64,000 nucleotides of DNA. Source: Candidatus Paracaedibacter acanthamoebae (lineage in GTDB: Bacteria > Pseudomonadota > Alphaproteobacteria > Paracaedibacterales > Paracaedibacteraceae). The notes beneath the pieces were generated by a model. The model was not told the DNA's origin and ran no database searches. It saw nothing but the letters and a program-made list of their open reading frames with translations. Below are positions 1 to 9,100 of the stretch, piece after piece. Every line of letters begins with the position of its first letter. The first letter of the stretch is position 1. The stretch is from positions 1,011,001 to 1,075,000 of the forward strand of contig NZ_CP008941.1 of assembly GCF_000742835.1 (NCBI RefSeq), written 5' to 3'. A program made the position numbers and the translations under genes.

Positions 1-170
1 TTAGCTCCTTTCCAAATTTTATCAAAGTTAAGCAAACAAGAAAATATGAACATAAAGATAATCAGCTAATACTAACATCTCCTCCCCACCTTCGTGATGG
101 GAAAGAGATGCATTATCATGTAATATGGGAACGTGCATAATCCCATGTATGGACCTGCCGACTGAGTCAC

Positions 171-294
171 TTGGCAAAAGCCAAAGGTCTTCTCTCTAAA
201 ACAGACAAAATCGATTCTATGGTTTTGGCAGAATATGGTCTTAGGTTACAACCAAAACTCTTTTCAGATGCCTCTCAGAAAACCTACGAATTGC
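171..294 (+). pseudogene. IS110-family transposase, internal fragment
   Basis: About 40 codons resemble the DEDD-domain stretch of IS110-type transposases, with the typical KTDKID motif followed by an AEYGLRLQP segment. No start codon or upstream homology is visible, and the reading stops being IS110-like at 295, where an IS5-type end begins. It is a scrap broken by a later insertion and is not expected to be functional. It differs clearly from the intact IS110-type gene at 39009-40013. Confidence 0.6.
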
Positions 295-381
295 GGCGTT
301 GTTGCGTAAATGGGAAGCAAGAACAAACTTCCCCTTTTCCCAAAATTATTAGATTTTAACTGATTCCGGCATGCCAAGTTT
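295..381 (-). mobile_element. IS5-family right-end fragment
   Basis: The reverse complement of this stretch matches the 3' end of the intact IS5-type element at 36885-37987: the last transposase codons, the stop and the terminal repeat GGCGTTGTTGCGTAAAT. The rest of the element is missing because the IS6-type element at 382 starts exactly where the match stops. It is a nested-insertion scar. Confidence 0.8.
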
Positions 382-1215
382 GGTTCCGTTGCAAATTTGG
401 AAATAAGGTGATTTAAGATTGCAATCCCTCAGGGACTGGACAGAATTTAGGCGTAAACGTTGAAAAGACGATTGAAAAAACGAACCTGATCTTGATAGCT
501 TTTTGTCAAATAAATTGTTTGCTCTTTAAGCATCATGGCCATGGCTTCAATGCCTTTGAGCGTTCGGTTAGCCGTCTTAAATGATTGGAAGCCTAACATG
601 GGCCGGGTACGGCGTTTGATGCGTCGATGGTCTTGTTCAAGGATGGTGTTGAGGTATTTAATTTGCCTATGCTTCAGGTTCTGATCTAAGATGCCCTCCT
701 TCTTCAATTCTCCTATAGCTGTATGATAAGAACAATGCTTATCTGTGGTAATAGAGGAAGGCCTATATTTACATTGCTTCAGCATTTTTTTAAAGAATCG
801 CTTAGCAGCGGCCAGGTCCCGAGTATGTGCCAGCATAAAATCAACAGTCCTCCCATATTTATCGACGGCTCGATAGAGATACTTCCATTGGCCTTTGACT
901 TTAATGTAAGTTTCATCCACTCTTAAAGACCAAGCTGAAGGTCGAGCATACCAATGTATCCTTTTCTCAAATTCGGGAGCGTAATGCTGGATCCAGCGGT
1001 AAATGGTTGTATGGTCAACCTTTATTCCTCTTTCACTAACCATTTCTGCTAATTGGCGATAGCTGAGGGGATAACGTAAGTACCAGCGTAAGCATTGCAA
1101 GATAACTTCTGGAAGGAAATGTCGATATCTGAACTCTTTAGGTTTCATTGCAGTGACCATTTATTAGATAATTTACCCTTAACCTAACAACTTCTCAAGA
1201 ATTTGCAACGGAACC
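382..1215 (-). mobile_element. IS6-family insertion sequence (type A), complete
   Basis: The 834-bp unit is bounded by inverted repeats GGTTCCGTTGCAAATT (382) and its complement ending at 1215, with one transposase gene inside. Size, single gene and short terminal repeats fit the IS6/IS26 family. The 8 bases outside each end do not match, so no target duplication is seen. This suggests rearrangement after insertion, as is common for replicative IS6 elements. It cuts an IS5 remnant on the left and a hypothetical gene on the right. Confidence 0.85.
447..1160 (-). CDS. IS6-family DDE transposase (type A)
   Basis: The 237-residue protein has the IS6/IS26 family layout: an N-terminal helix-turn-helix-like segment (YPLSYRQLAEMVSERG), then a DDE integrase core with the first Asp in the RVDETYIKVKGQWKYLYRAVD block, the second Asp in ITTDKHCSYH, and the Glu in the LEQDHRRIKRRTRPMLGF block. 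Length is normal for the family (about 230-240 residues) and no frame break is visible, so it could be active. It would catalyse replicative transposition and cointegrate formation of the surrounding 834-bp element. It is clearly different in sequence from the two other IS6-type transposases in this window. Confidence 0.9.
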   Translation of the reverse strand: MVTAMKPKEFRYRHFLPEVILQCLRWYLRYPLSYRQLAEMVSERGIKVDHTTIYRWIQHYAPEFEKRIHWYARPSAWSLRVDETYIKVKGQWKYLYRAVDKYGRTVDFMLAHTRDLAAAKRFFKKMLKQCKYRPSSITTDKHCSYHTAIGELKKEGILDQNLKHRQIKYLNTILEQDHRRIKRRTRPMLGFQSFKTANRTLKGIEAMAMMLKEQTIYLTKSYQDQVRFFNRLFNVYA

Positions 1216-1694
1216 CTTTCGTTAACTCCCTTACTTATGAAATTTTTGGATAAATAGTAACGCCCTCTAAGCTCGTCTTCAACTGCGACGATTCCCATGC
1301 TGTGGGTGAAGCCTTGCAAGTATTGGTTATAAAATGAGTAACTGAATATATCCACGAAGTAGACTTTACTTTCTTCGGCTTTAATAACAGTAAATCCTTT
1401 AACCGTGCCCATATTAGGATCAGGAATGGTAACATTGAAGCCTATCTCATAATAACCTGGATTAAGCTGGATTGTTTTATATTGACCAGGCTTTAGCAGC
1501 CCTAGTTTGTTCACTTGAGTTAATTTGTTATCCTTTAGAAGGCCTAGAGTAAGGCTATGGAGAAAAGAGTCGTTGTCCCTACTATTGTTCTCAAAGCGTT
1601 CCTGGTTTATGGGAGTGCAATCTATAGAAATTTCCTTAGCATTATAAAATATGGAAAGTTCATCCTGCCAGCTTTTAAATTGCTTCCTGCTCAC
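1179..1694 (-). CDS. hypothetical protein, 3' end replaced by IS6 terminus
   Basis: No family is recognised. The 171-residue reading is polar, with a mid-region rich in beta-type segments (GQYKTIQLNPGYYEIGFNVTI) and several Tyr/Phe residues. It lacks a clear signal peptide in the frame shown. The last residues (about NERVPLQILEKLLG) are encoded by the inverted repeat of the IS6-type element ending at 1215, so the natural C terminus is lost and the stop is supplied by the element. The protein is therefore truncated by insertion and its function is unknown. Confidence 0.45.
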   Translation of the reverse strand: MSRKQFKSWQDELSIFYNAKEISIDCTPINQERFENNSRDNDSFLHSLTLGLLKDNKLTQVNKLGLLKPGQYKTIQLNPGYYEIGFNVTIPDPNMGTVKGFTVIKAEESKVYFVDIFSYSFYNQYLQGFTHSMGIVAVEDELRGRYYLSKNFISKGVNERVPLQILEKLLG

Positions 1695-1787
1695 TTGCTA
1701 CACATAATGTTTAAAACTAAAAATACAATAAAATTATTTTTGAAATTTAGCGACAGCCTGAAGGAGATATTTTCAATAGAAGAACTT

Positions 1788-1894
1788 GGCTTACCCGCCA
1801 AACCCTCTATCGTCACGTCGGCCCCCAAGGAGAACTTCGAGCAGATGCCCAAAATCTTTTAGAGAAGAAGAGGGGAGCAAACTTTTACATCTAA
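1788..1894 (+). pseudogene. serine recombinase (resolvase) C-terminal remnant
   Basis: One plus-strand frame reads TRQTLYRHVGPQGELRADAQ and ends at a TAA at 1892. This is the conserved C-terminal signature of Tn3-type resolvases and related serine recombinases (helix-turn-helix then RQTLYRHV..GELR). Nothing of the catalytic domain is found upstream. It is a short decayed tail in an otherwise gene-free gap between two minus-strand genes. Confidence 0.5.
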
Positions 1895-1920
1895 TCCTCA
1901 ATAACCTTTTGCAACAAGGC

Positions 1921-2433
1921 CTAGGTTTCTTCTCTATGTGCGTATCCTTCATGATCCACATCCTCAGAATCTTTTTCGCTAACCTGCCAAATACTTAAGT
2001 GTGGTCCCAAATCTTCCTCGTCACCGGTACTATCTTCTCCAAGCTGCCAAATATTTAAGTGCGGTTCCGAGTTTTCCTCGTAATCGGTGCTATCTTCTCC
2101 GAACATTCCTGAGCGATAAACTCTCCTGAAATAACGTTGGGCTGTATCATATTGTGAATCCTCGCATGTCACCCCTCTTAATGAGCCCAGTTTATTCATA
2201 CTTTCCTTGTCAAGAATTTGGCCTTCCAAGTCAAGACGGATGGGAGTAAGGCGTGTTCCTAACACATTAATGAAGGTTTGAAAGGATATATGTGTACGTT
2301 GGGTAACCGAATTAAATCCTTTCTGTATTTCTTTCTCCCCCTCCTCCTTGGCAGTTTTTTTGCTATGTTTGGTAAGCCACCCAACCATCATAGGAGCATG
2401 CTTCTCAAGTTCTCGCATATATGTCCCTTTCAT
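1921..2433 (-). CDS. hypothetical protein with C-terminal acidic tandem repeat
   Basis: The ATG at 2433 is chosen because an AGGAG Shine-Dalgarno sequence (2441-2445 on the complement) sits 7 bases before it. A further in-frame ATG at 2457 has no such site. The ~170-residue product is not recognised. Its C-terminal third contains two adjacent copies of a ~20-residue acidic unit (GEDSTDYEENSEPHLNIWQ and GEDSTGDEEDLGPHLSIWQ) and a third partial unit. The promoter side is cut by the IS6 element starting at 2470, so native expression is doubtful. Function is unknown; a short-repeat acidic tail is compatible with protein-protein contact. Confidence 0.5.
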   Translation of the reverse strand: MKGTYMRELEKHAPMMVGWLTKHSKKTAKEEGEKEIQKGFNSVTQRTHISFQTFINVLGTRLTPIRLDLEGQILDKESMNKLGSLRGVTCEDSQYDTAQRYFRRVYRSGMFGEDSTDYEENSEPHLNIWQLGEDSTGDEEDLGPHLSIWQVSEKDSEDVDHEGYAHREET

Positions 2434-2469
2434 CTTAATTCTCCTAATATCAGGCATACTACAAAAGAT

Positions 2470-3303
2470 GGTACTGTCGCATCTGTTTGAGGAGAGTATA
2501 ATTGTGAGTAAGACGGCCTGATTTTGGACACCCTAAGCCATTAGGTTGGCAAAATTAAGAAATGCAGATTGAGAAGCTGTTTGTCCAATTATTTGCCCTT
2601 TTTGTATCATACGAATATTTTCGATTCCTGAAATAGTCTGTTTGGCTGAATAGAAGTTTTTAAACCCAAGAGTTGGCCTTGTTCGTTTCTTGATAAATCG
2701 ATGATCCTGCTCAACAATATTGTTGAGATATTTGATTTGTCGTATCTCAATTTCATCGCCTTTTGAGACATTCTTATTAAAATAATCAAGGGCTGCTTTG
2801 TTGCTACAACTCTTGTCAACTGTCACTTTGTCAGGCTTTCCATTCTGCTTGAAAGCCTTTCTGAAAAAGGCCTTTGCAGCATCAGCATCTCTTTTGGCTC
2901 GCAGTAGAAAGTCAATAGTATTTCCTTGACTATCGACGGACCGATAAAGGTAAACCCATTTCCCGTTCAACTTGATATAAGTCTCGTCCATGCGCCAGCT
3001 CCCCCTAACTGGTTTTTTGCGCTGACGAACACGCTTATCAATTAGATACACAAACCGACGCACCCATCTCTGTAACGTCGAATGGTCGATAATGGCCCCT
3101 CTGATCATCATCATTTCTTCCAAGTCTCTGTAGCTTAGAGAAAATCGACATTTCATATACACAAAAAGCATGATAACTGAGGGAGAAGAACAAAATCCTT
3201 TAAAATGGGGAAGAAGACGGGGACATATGGTGAGCATCTAAACAGACTGTTTTCTAAACCTTTACACCTTAATCTCTCAATTTTCAACAAATGCGACAGT
3301 ACC
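2470..3303 (-). mobile_element. IS6-family insertion sequence (type B), copy 1
   Basis: The 834-bp element has terminal repeats GGTACTGTCGCATNTGTT. It is identical to the copy at 21010-21843 apart from one base that I could see (3258 a versus 21798 g), and both copies lie in the same orientation. It was inserted into an IS5-type transposase gene whose 5' part remains at 3304-3673. Both copies are followed on the right by the same nine bases, CATTTAAAG. Confidence 0.9.
2533..3237 (-). CDS. IS6-family DDE transposase (type B), copy 1
   Basis: The 234-residue transposase has an N-terminal segment (FSLSYRDLEEMMMIRG) and a DDE core: Asp in WRMDETYIKLNGKW, Asp in VTVDKSCSN, Glu in VEQDHRFIKKRTRPTLGF. 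It is of full family length with no visible frame break, so it is probably functional. It is identical in sequence to the gene at 21073-21777. Together the two copies could mobilise or amplify the DNA between them by the IS26-like cointegrate route (known for the family; inferred here). Confidence 0.92.
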   Translation of the reverse strand: MLTICPRLLPHFKGFCSSPSVIMLFVYMKCRFSLSYRDLEEMMMIRGAIIDHSTLQRWVRRFVYLIDKRVRQRKKPVRGSWRMDETYIKLNGKWVYLYRSVDSQGNTIDFLLRAKRDADAAKAFFRKAFKQNGKPDKVTVDKSCSNKAALDYFNKNVSKGDEIEIRQIKYLNNIVEQDHRFIKKRTRPTLGFKNFYSAKQTISGIENIRMIQKGQIIGQTASQSAFLNFANLMA

Positions 3304-3673
3304 CATTTAAAGAAGGTAAAGGGAAACAAGATAAGGCTTGTGCTGCTCTTTTTGATAAACGGCTGAATTCTGGTACAGGCAATATCTTTCCTGAAAGAGT
3401 AAATAACGATTCAATAAAACCTATCACTTGTCTTAAAGCTAACTTGAATAAATGACGGAAAGTTAGGAGGAGATTTATACAAGTCTGAGAGTAAACTAAA
3501 GGCCGGCCCCGTTTTCGTTCTTCTGCTGAAGGAGCTAACCAGCTTTCCTCAAGATCTTCACTTAACCAAACTGTTAAAGATCCTCTTTGCTTCAAAGCCT
3601 TATTATACTCACGCCAGTTTGTTACTTTATAAGAAATCTTCTTGGTTGAAAATTTACTAATCTGCTTCTTCAT
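3304..3673 (-). pseudogene. IS5-family transposase, N-terminal fragment
   Basis: About 120 residues match the N-terminal part of IS903-like IS5 transposases (the NWREYNKALKQRGSLTVWL block, then GRPLVYS and an LRQVIGF segment). The intact IS5-type transposase at 36964-37932 has the same layout (NWPDYNQALINRGDLTLWL). The catalytic DDE region is missing because the IS6 element ending at 3303 interrupts the gene. The final residues are encoded by the IS6 end. It is non-functional. Confidence 0.8.
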
Positions 3674-3825
3674 AAACTCAATCTACCAAATCTATTGCAG
3701 CCTATCTCCTATTTATCAGTTCATGGGTATTTTGGCAACAAAGTGATAATAATGCTCTTAATGGATTTTTGTCGGGGAAATAGCACCTAGAATGAGATGA
3801 ATATGTAAGTTAATTACTTAAAATT

Positions 3826-4575
3826 TTAAGATGCAACAGACCCTCCTTCCCGTGTTGCCTTCGCGATACGGACTTGAAGTCGATGAACCTGCTCTTTTGC
3901 CTGTTGCCAATTAATGGTATTCCAGGTTAAAGATGTGGCTGCGGATGCACCAGTCATAGATTCTTCCATAATCGTCATTTGCTTTTCCTCATAAGATCGA
4001 CTCTCCAAGTTTTCTCACGATGAAGACCCGTCGGACGTGGGCTCACTTTCGTGCCTGGTGAAATTTAAACCAGTATCCTAACCATTACAGCTAGGCTTTC
4101 GCTTTTTCCGACATCCTGCTCTCGCACCACCATAAGCTTTCCTTACGGTCAACTGTCCCAGGGTTACCCTTGGAAATGGTACGAGGTTGCCACGTTCCAC
4201 AAAGCTGAGCATGTTGGGTTAGGCACTTGCTATTGACCGAGGAGAGTGGTGACCACGCAGATGAAGTAACTAATCATTCTGCCTTCTCCTATTACCTTTT
4301 GGCTTCAGTGTATCAACCACTTTCACTGGTTATTGGTGACGATCTTTAATCACAAGTTCACATATGTTTGCCATACCAACTCCCTAGCACTCATCCAGTC
4401 GTGGTTACTAGAAGGGCTTGCCTCTCGCGATTTAAACCCCAGGCATTACTGCCTTTCGTTACATTGTCAGACCCGCTCTTGATTCAGGGCCCTAGGGTCA
4501 CCCCGTGGCAGGGGTGGTTTCCTCACTTCTATAGAGAAGAGGGAAACAGCTCTTCTTTGCGACCTCGTGTCGCAA
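3826..4575 (-). mobile_element. group II intron remnant (5' RNA region plus RT start)
   Basis: Read on the minus strand, the segment begins near 4575 with a GCGACACG-type intron 5' end. It contains ribozyme-like structured sequence including GGCACGAAAGTGAGCCC, and ends in a 60-residue reading frame (3826-4008) whose TSLTWNTINWQQAKEQVHRL stretch is the N-terminal signature of group II intron reverse transcriptase/maturase (LtrA type). The RT catalytic domains and the 3' RNA domains are absent. A second remnant with the same landmarks is at 22020-22717. The 5' end lies inside the WGR gene, which suggests that gene was the target. Confidence 0.65.
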
Positions 4576-4810
4576 AATTACAGCCAATACGGCGTTCAGC
4601 CATTAAGCGCTTCTTTAAGATCTTTTGTAAGGTTGTAGTCATCTCTATTTCCGTTTTAAAAGGAAGAACCCAAGTTCTTCCTTTGGTGCCTATGCGCCCT
4701 GAACTAATAATAAGCGACCAAGTGCCGAATAGATTATGACATTGCTTAATTTCGTACCATCGGTAAATACCCTTGGCAGGGTCAATTGCTTTAAGTCGAT
4801 AATTCTGCAT
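4529..4810 (-). CDS. WGR-domain protein, C terminus altered by intron remnant
   Basis: Residues 5-70 show the WGR-domain pattern (Y-R-W-Y-E then LFGTWSLIISSGRIGTKGR), a small nucleic-acid-binding fold found in PARPs and in short stand-alone bacterial proteins. The central Trp of W-G-R is Ser here (SGRIG). Bacterial stand-alone versions are ~80-90 residues and usually end in a basic tail, as seen here (LKKRLMAERRIGC). The last ~18 residues are read from the 5' end of the group II intron remnant, so the natural stop is lost, but the WGR fold itself looks complete. Its cellular role is unknown. Confidence 0.6.
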   Translation of the reverse strand: MQNYRLKAIDPAKGIYRWYEIKQCHNLFGTWSLIISSGRIGTKGRTWVLPFKTEIEMTTTLQKILKKRLMAERRIGCNFATRGRKEELFPSSL

Positions 4811-5000
4811 TTTTCTTCACAGTTGTGTGGATAAGTCAGCGTAATAATCCTTATATATGGCGATCAAAATGGCTCTTTATAAGGAAAACACCTGTTTGCC
4901 TTTTAATTAAGCAGTTGCTCTTATTATAAGTAGAAGAAAAACTATTTTTAAGTAAAGAAGAGATTTGAATTCACGTGGCTAAAACAGACGGTAAGGGGGC

Positions 5001-5198
5001 CTAGCACGTTGTATAAGAGGGGGACTTCTTCGTTTTACGATCCTTCCAGGACAATCTAGGACCACAGGCAGCCATATGCACGGTTCTCCGATCATACCGC
5101 TTGTTAACCTTATCCAGAGCCAGACTGATTTGTTGCGTCTTATGGGTATCTACTTCAGGCTTATCAAATAAACTGAGTTGAGTTTGAGTAATAGGCAT
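5001..5198 (-). pseudogene. UmuC (DNA polymerase V subunit) C-terminal fragment
   Basis: The 65-residue reading matches the extreme C-terminal region of UmuC-type Y-family polymerases: QLSLFD, then a LALDKVNKRYDRRTVHMAACG block and W-K-D-R-K-T-K-K-SPSYTT. The catalytic palm and finger domains are absent. It is probably a relic of an SOS translesion polymerase lost during genome decay. The residue after SPSYTT is Cys rather than the usual Trp. Confidence 0.6.
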
Positions 5199-5401
5199 TT
5201 AATCCAAAGCAGCAAGGCTCACAGGTGCTTACTCTACAACATGCTTGTGTATAGACTAATTATTTAACATAATTTTTATTATAATATCAGATAAAAAAGG
5301 CGGAAAAGCGTAGCTAGCCCACATGGATAAGTGACTTGGCAGCGTGTGGCCCCACATGAAACCTATGTCTTTAACCCCCCTCCTTATGCGCAATTGGGGT
5401 T

Positions 5402-5654
5402 ATTACTAAGATCAAGAAAAATATGAAAAATTGTCTTATGGATATGACTGATAAGATGATGCTCATGCGCCGTTCTTTTGTTGAGACAATCTTTTCTTCA
5501 ATGAAGTCCTTTAATACCTTGATTCATCACCGTCATCGTTGCCCAATTAATGCTTTTGCTCATCTCTTTGCTGGTCTCATTAATTACCAACTCAGGCCAG
5601 ATAAGCCTTCTCTCCACTTTCTTACTAACCTCATCCCTTAAACGCAATTGGGGT
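5402..5654 (+). pseudogene. IS982-family transposase, C-terminal fragment and right end
   Basis: The frame reads KKNMKNCLMDMTDKMMLMRR, then the IS982 signature SFVETIFSSMKSFNTLIHHR followed by a HRCPINAFAHLFAGLI block, and stops at 5641. A terminal-repeat-like CGCAATTGGGGT ends at 5654. A second copy of the same end (GCAATTGGGGT, ending at 5401) directly precedes the fragment, so two right ends lie in tandem. The N-terminal two thirds of the transposase are missing. The element truncates the acyl-AMP-ligase-like gene on its right. Confidence 0.7.
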
Positions 5655-6129
5655 ATGTCTTTATGTTCAGAAAATAAGTCAGATAAAATAGGTTTGCTTT
5701 TTGAATCTGCGAGAATCACCGGCTTACGATAGATTGCCAGACATTTAATAATTTTTTTATCGTGGCATTGTTAGGATCATCACTTGTAATTATATTAATT
5801 GGAACCGGAACAAAACCACCTAATACACAAGCCCAAAAAGCTGTTATAAAATCTTGGTTTACTGATAACTGAAAAATAACTTTATTTTGTGGCTGTATTC
5901 CTTTTTCTTTTAATCCTGACAACACTTTCTGAGCATTTATTAATAAATCAGGATATGTCTGAAAAAAATCCTCACCATTTTCCTGGATATACATGATTCC
6001 ATTTTTCTCATGCCGCCTTACGGCATTAAGAAGCATCTGAGCTAATGTAAGAGGAAGTTGCTCCTTTTTTTCTAAGCTAGTTCCCATGCAAATTGAAAGT
6101 TTTCCTATAATCTCCTCTTCTGCAAACAT
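5655..6129 (-). pseudogene. acyl-AMP ligase / adenylation-type enzyme, 5' fragment with frameshift
   Basis: The first 137 residues resemble the N-terminal region of AMP-forming ligases of the kind found in NRPS clusters (LPLTLAQMLLNAVRRHEKNG, then GIQPQNKVIFQLSVNQDFI and WACVLGGFVPVPI). The frame stops near 5716. The continuation PVILADSKSKPILSDL is in another frame, so there is a frameshift around 5720-5727, and the rest is cut by the IS982 fragment at 5654. It lies 33 bp after the synthetase stop on the same strand and has a purine-rich ribosome site, so it was the last gene of the operon. It may once have supplied an acyl or amino-acid starter unit. It is now non-functional, lacking the AMP-binding motifs. 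Confidence 0.7.
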
Positions 6130-6162
6130 TTTGGCTGTCTCCTCTCCCTCTTTTATGAAATA

Positions 6163-9100
6163 TTACCCTCTAGCAAGCTTGCGATTCTCTGAACTTTTTC
6201 TCCCACTTCTTATTGTTGAATTTTGAGAGAGATTTGAAAGGTAGCTAGCAAACTTTGAAATTGTTATATGGTTAAAAAGTTCTATTATTGAAAACTCTAA
6301 ATGGAACTCCTTCTGTAATTTGGAATGTAGCTGAACCAACAGTAACGAATGACCTCCCAATTCAAAGAAGTTGTCATAAATACCCACCTTGTCAACTTTA
6401 AGAACGCTTTTCCAGATCTCACATAGGGCCTTCTCCGTCTCTGTTCGAGGAGCGGCATATGCCTTCTCATCACCTCGATAGTCGGGAGCAGGCAATCCTT
6501 TACGATCCACCTTGCCATTGGCCGTTAAGGGAATAGCATCCAATATTACAAAAGCGGATGGAACCATATAGTCTGGAAGAACCGTTTGGAGATGGGCCCT
6601 TAACTCTGTAACGTCAATGGCGCCTTGTCCTTTATCTTTAAACACAAGATACCCCACAAGCCGCTTATCCCCTGGCGTATCTTCCCTTGCGATCACCACT
6701 GCTTCCTTAACTTGAGGATGTTTAAGGAGTGCAGCTTCTATCTCTCCCAGCTCTATTCTGAAACCTCGAATCTTTACCTGATCATCACAGCGGCCTATAT
6801 ATTCAATGTTCCCATCTTCTAGCCAGCGACAAAGATCGCCTGTCCGGTAAAGACGATCGTTCTTGCCCTTTTGCTTATCGCCTTCTGTCCGGAAGGGATT
6901 CGCAATAAACCTCTCCGCTGTCAGCTCAGGCCGATTCAAATACCCACGAGCTAATCCTTCGCCTCCTATATACAGCTCTCCAGGTACACCTACTGGAACA
7001 GGATTTAGAGAGGGGTCGAGTATATAAACTTGTGTATTAGCCACGGACTTACCAATCGTTGGAGAATCTCCTTCTAAAGGTGTAAAAGTCGACCATATTG
7101 TTGTTTCTGTGGGACCATAAACATTATAGACATAAGGCGTAAGGTTCTTAAGATCCTTAAATAACTTTATGGAAAGCGCTTCTCCTCCTGTGAGAATTTT
7201 CATACCTTCCCTGCTCGTCCAGCCAGAATCTAAAAGCATGCGCCAGGTTGAAGGAGTAGCTTGTATGATGGAAATATTCCTTGCATCGACAATCCTTTTT
7301 AAATAGTCAGGGTCGGCTTCTCCTTTTTGTTTGGTAACAACAAAAGAAGATCCCGTAATTAGGGGCAAATAAATCTCTAAACCTGCAATATCAAAGGTAA
7401 TGGTCGTCAAAGCAAGCCAACTGTCAGCTTGTGTAAGTTTTACATTTTCTTGGATGCTCATAAGAAGATTAAGAACGCTCCGATGTTCAATCGTAACACC
7501 CTTAGGCTTACCTGTTGAACCTGATGTATAGATCACATAGGCTAGGTGATGAGGTTGTGTTATGTGATTGGGATTAGATGTTGGATATTTGGTAAGTTTT
7601 TCTTGATCTGTGTCTACAAAAAAAACTTCTGCTTCTGTTCTTGGCAATCTCTTAAGAACATCTTGTTGTGTGAGGATCATAGAAGCTTTCGTATCTTCTA
7701 GCATAAATTGGATACGGTCTTGAGGATAGGATGGATCGATCGGAACATAAGCCCCACCTGCTTTTAAGATCGCTAGAATACCGATGATCATCTCTAACGA
7801 TCGCTCACAAGCGATTGCCACCAATGCATCAGGCTTGACTCCTTGTTCTCTCAAGTAATGAGCAAGCTGGTTGGCTCTTTTGTTGAGCTCTTGGTAAGTA
7901 AGTTCTTGTCCTTCAAAAATGACCGCTATGTTATTTGGCGTCTTTAGGAGTTGCGTTTCAAACTGCTGATGGATCGTCTTGTCTTCAGGATAGTCCCGTT
8001 GGGTGGCATTCCATGTGTTGATGAGTTGATGCTTCTCTTCAGCAGCCAACATCTCTAGTTGTGCAAGATTCTTATCAGGATTCTCTACTATTTCTTCTAA
8101 GAGATTCTGGAAATGCCTTTGCATCCTCTCAATTGTTTCAAGTTTAAACAGATCTATTGCATATTCAAATGATCCTTGTAAGCATCCATCAGTCTCTATA
8201 AGATTCAGGGTTAAATCAAACTTCGCTACTGGATACTCAAAAGTCTGCTCCTTCGCTTTTAAACCTTTCAGCTTTAGCGCGCTGTTCTCTGCAGCGTTCT
8301 GCAAAATAAACATCACTTGAACAATTGGCTCCTGAGCAAGACTGCGCTCAATCTCTAAATGCTCAACCAATTTCTCAAAAGGCAGATCTTGATGATCATA
8401 AGCCTCTAGGGCCTTCTGTTTCACTTGCAAAAGAAGGTCCTTAAAGCTTAAGTCCGACGAAAGATTAGCTCTCAAAGCAAGCGTGTTCACAAAAAAACCA
8501 ACAACACGCTCGATCTCTTGGCGATTGCGATTCGCAATAGGAGATCCAACGACAATATCTTCCTGATTCGTATAGCGATATAAGAGCGCGTAAAAAGCCG
8601 AAAGGAGAGTCATAAACAATGTGGCTTGCGTCTCTTCACTGAGCTCTATTAATTTCTTGGTTAGAGTCGGAGATAAAGAAAAGCTTGTTCGGCTTCCTTT
8701 ATAGCTCTGTACAGGGGGCCTTGAATAATCTGTGGGCAGCTCTAATAACGTAGGTACTCTTTGAAGCTCCTCTTCCCAATAGGCCAGCAGTTTCTGGTAA
8801 GCTGCTCCTTCTTCTTTGAGATGCTCTCTCTGCCAAACACTAAAGTCAGCATACTGTACGGGTAAAGGCGCAAGATCTGCTTCTCGGCTTTCCAGAGTCG
8901 CGTTATAAAGTTCAGAAAGCTCATCAATAATTATTCCCATTGACCATCCATCCGCAACACTATGATGAATGGTGAGAACAAAGATATGTTCTTGCTCATT
9001 TTGTTTAATCAGCGCAGCCCTTATCAGTGGGCCTTCTATTAAGTCAAAGGGAGCTAAGGTCTCTTCTTCAATGCACTCTTTCAACTTAGAAACTCTAGCT

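Noticed and set aside
1557-1862. Plus-strand open frame across the hypothetical gene at 1179-1694
   Set aside because: It is mostly antisense to a better-supported frame, and the only protein-like piece nearby is the resolvase tail in a different frame.
3838-4575. Structured GC-richer sequence first considered as a tRNA/rRNA or ncRNA gene
   Set aside because: The 5' GCGACACG end and the RT N-terminal signature identify it as a group II intron remnant. No cloverleaf or rRNA motif is present.
5716-6129. Intact small adenylating enzyme
   Set aside because: It lacks all AMP-binding core motifs, has a frameshift near 5720 and is cut by an IS982 fragment.
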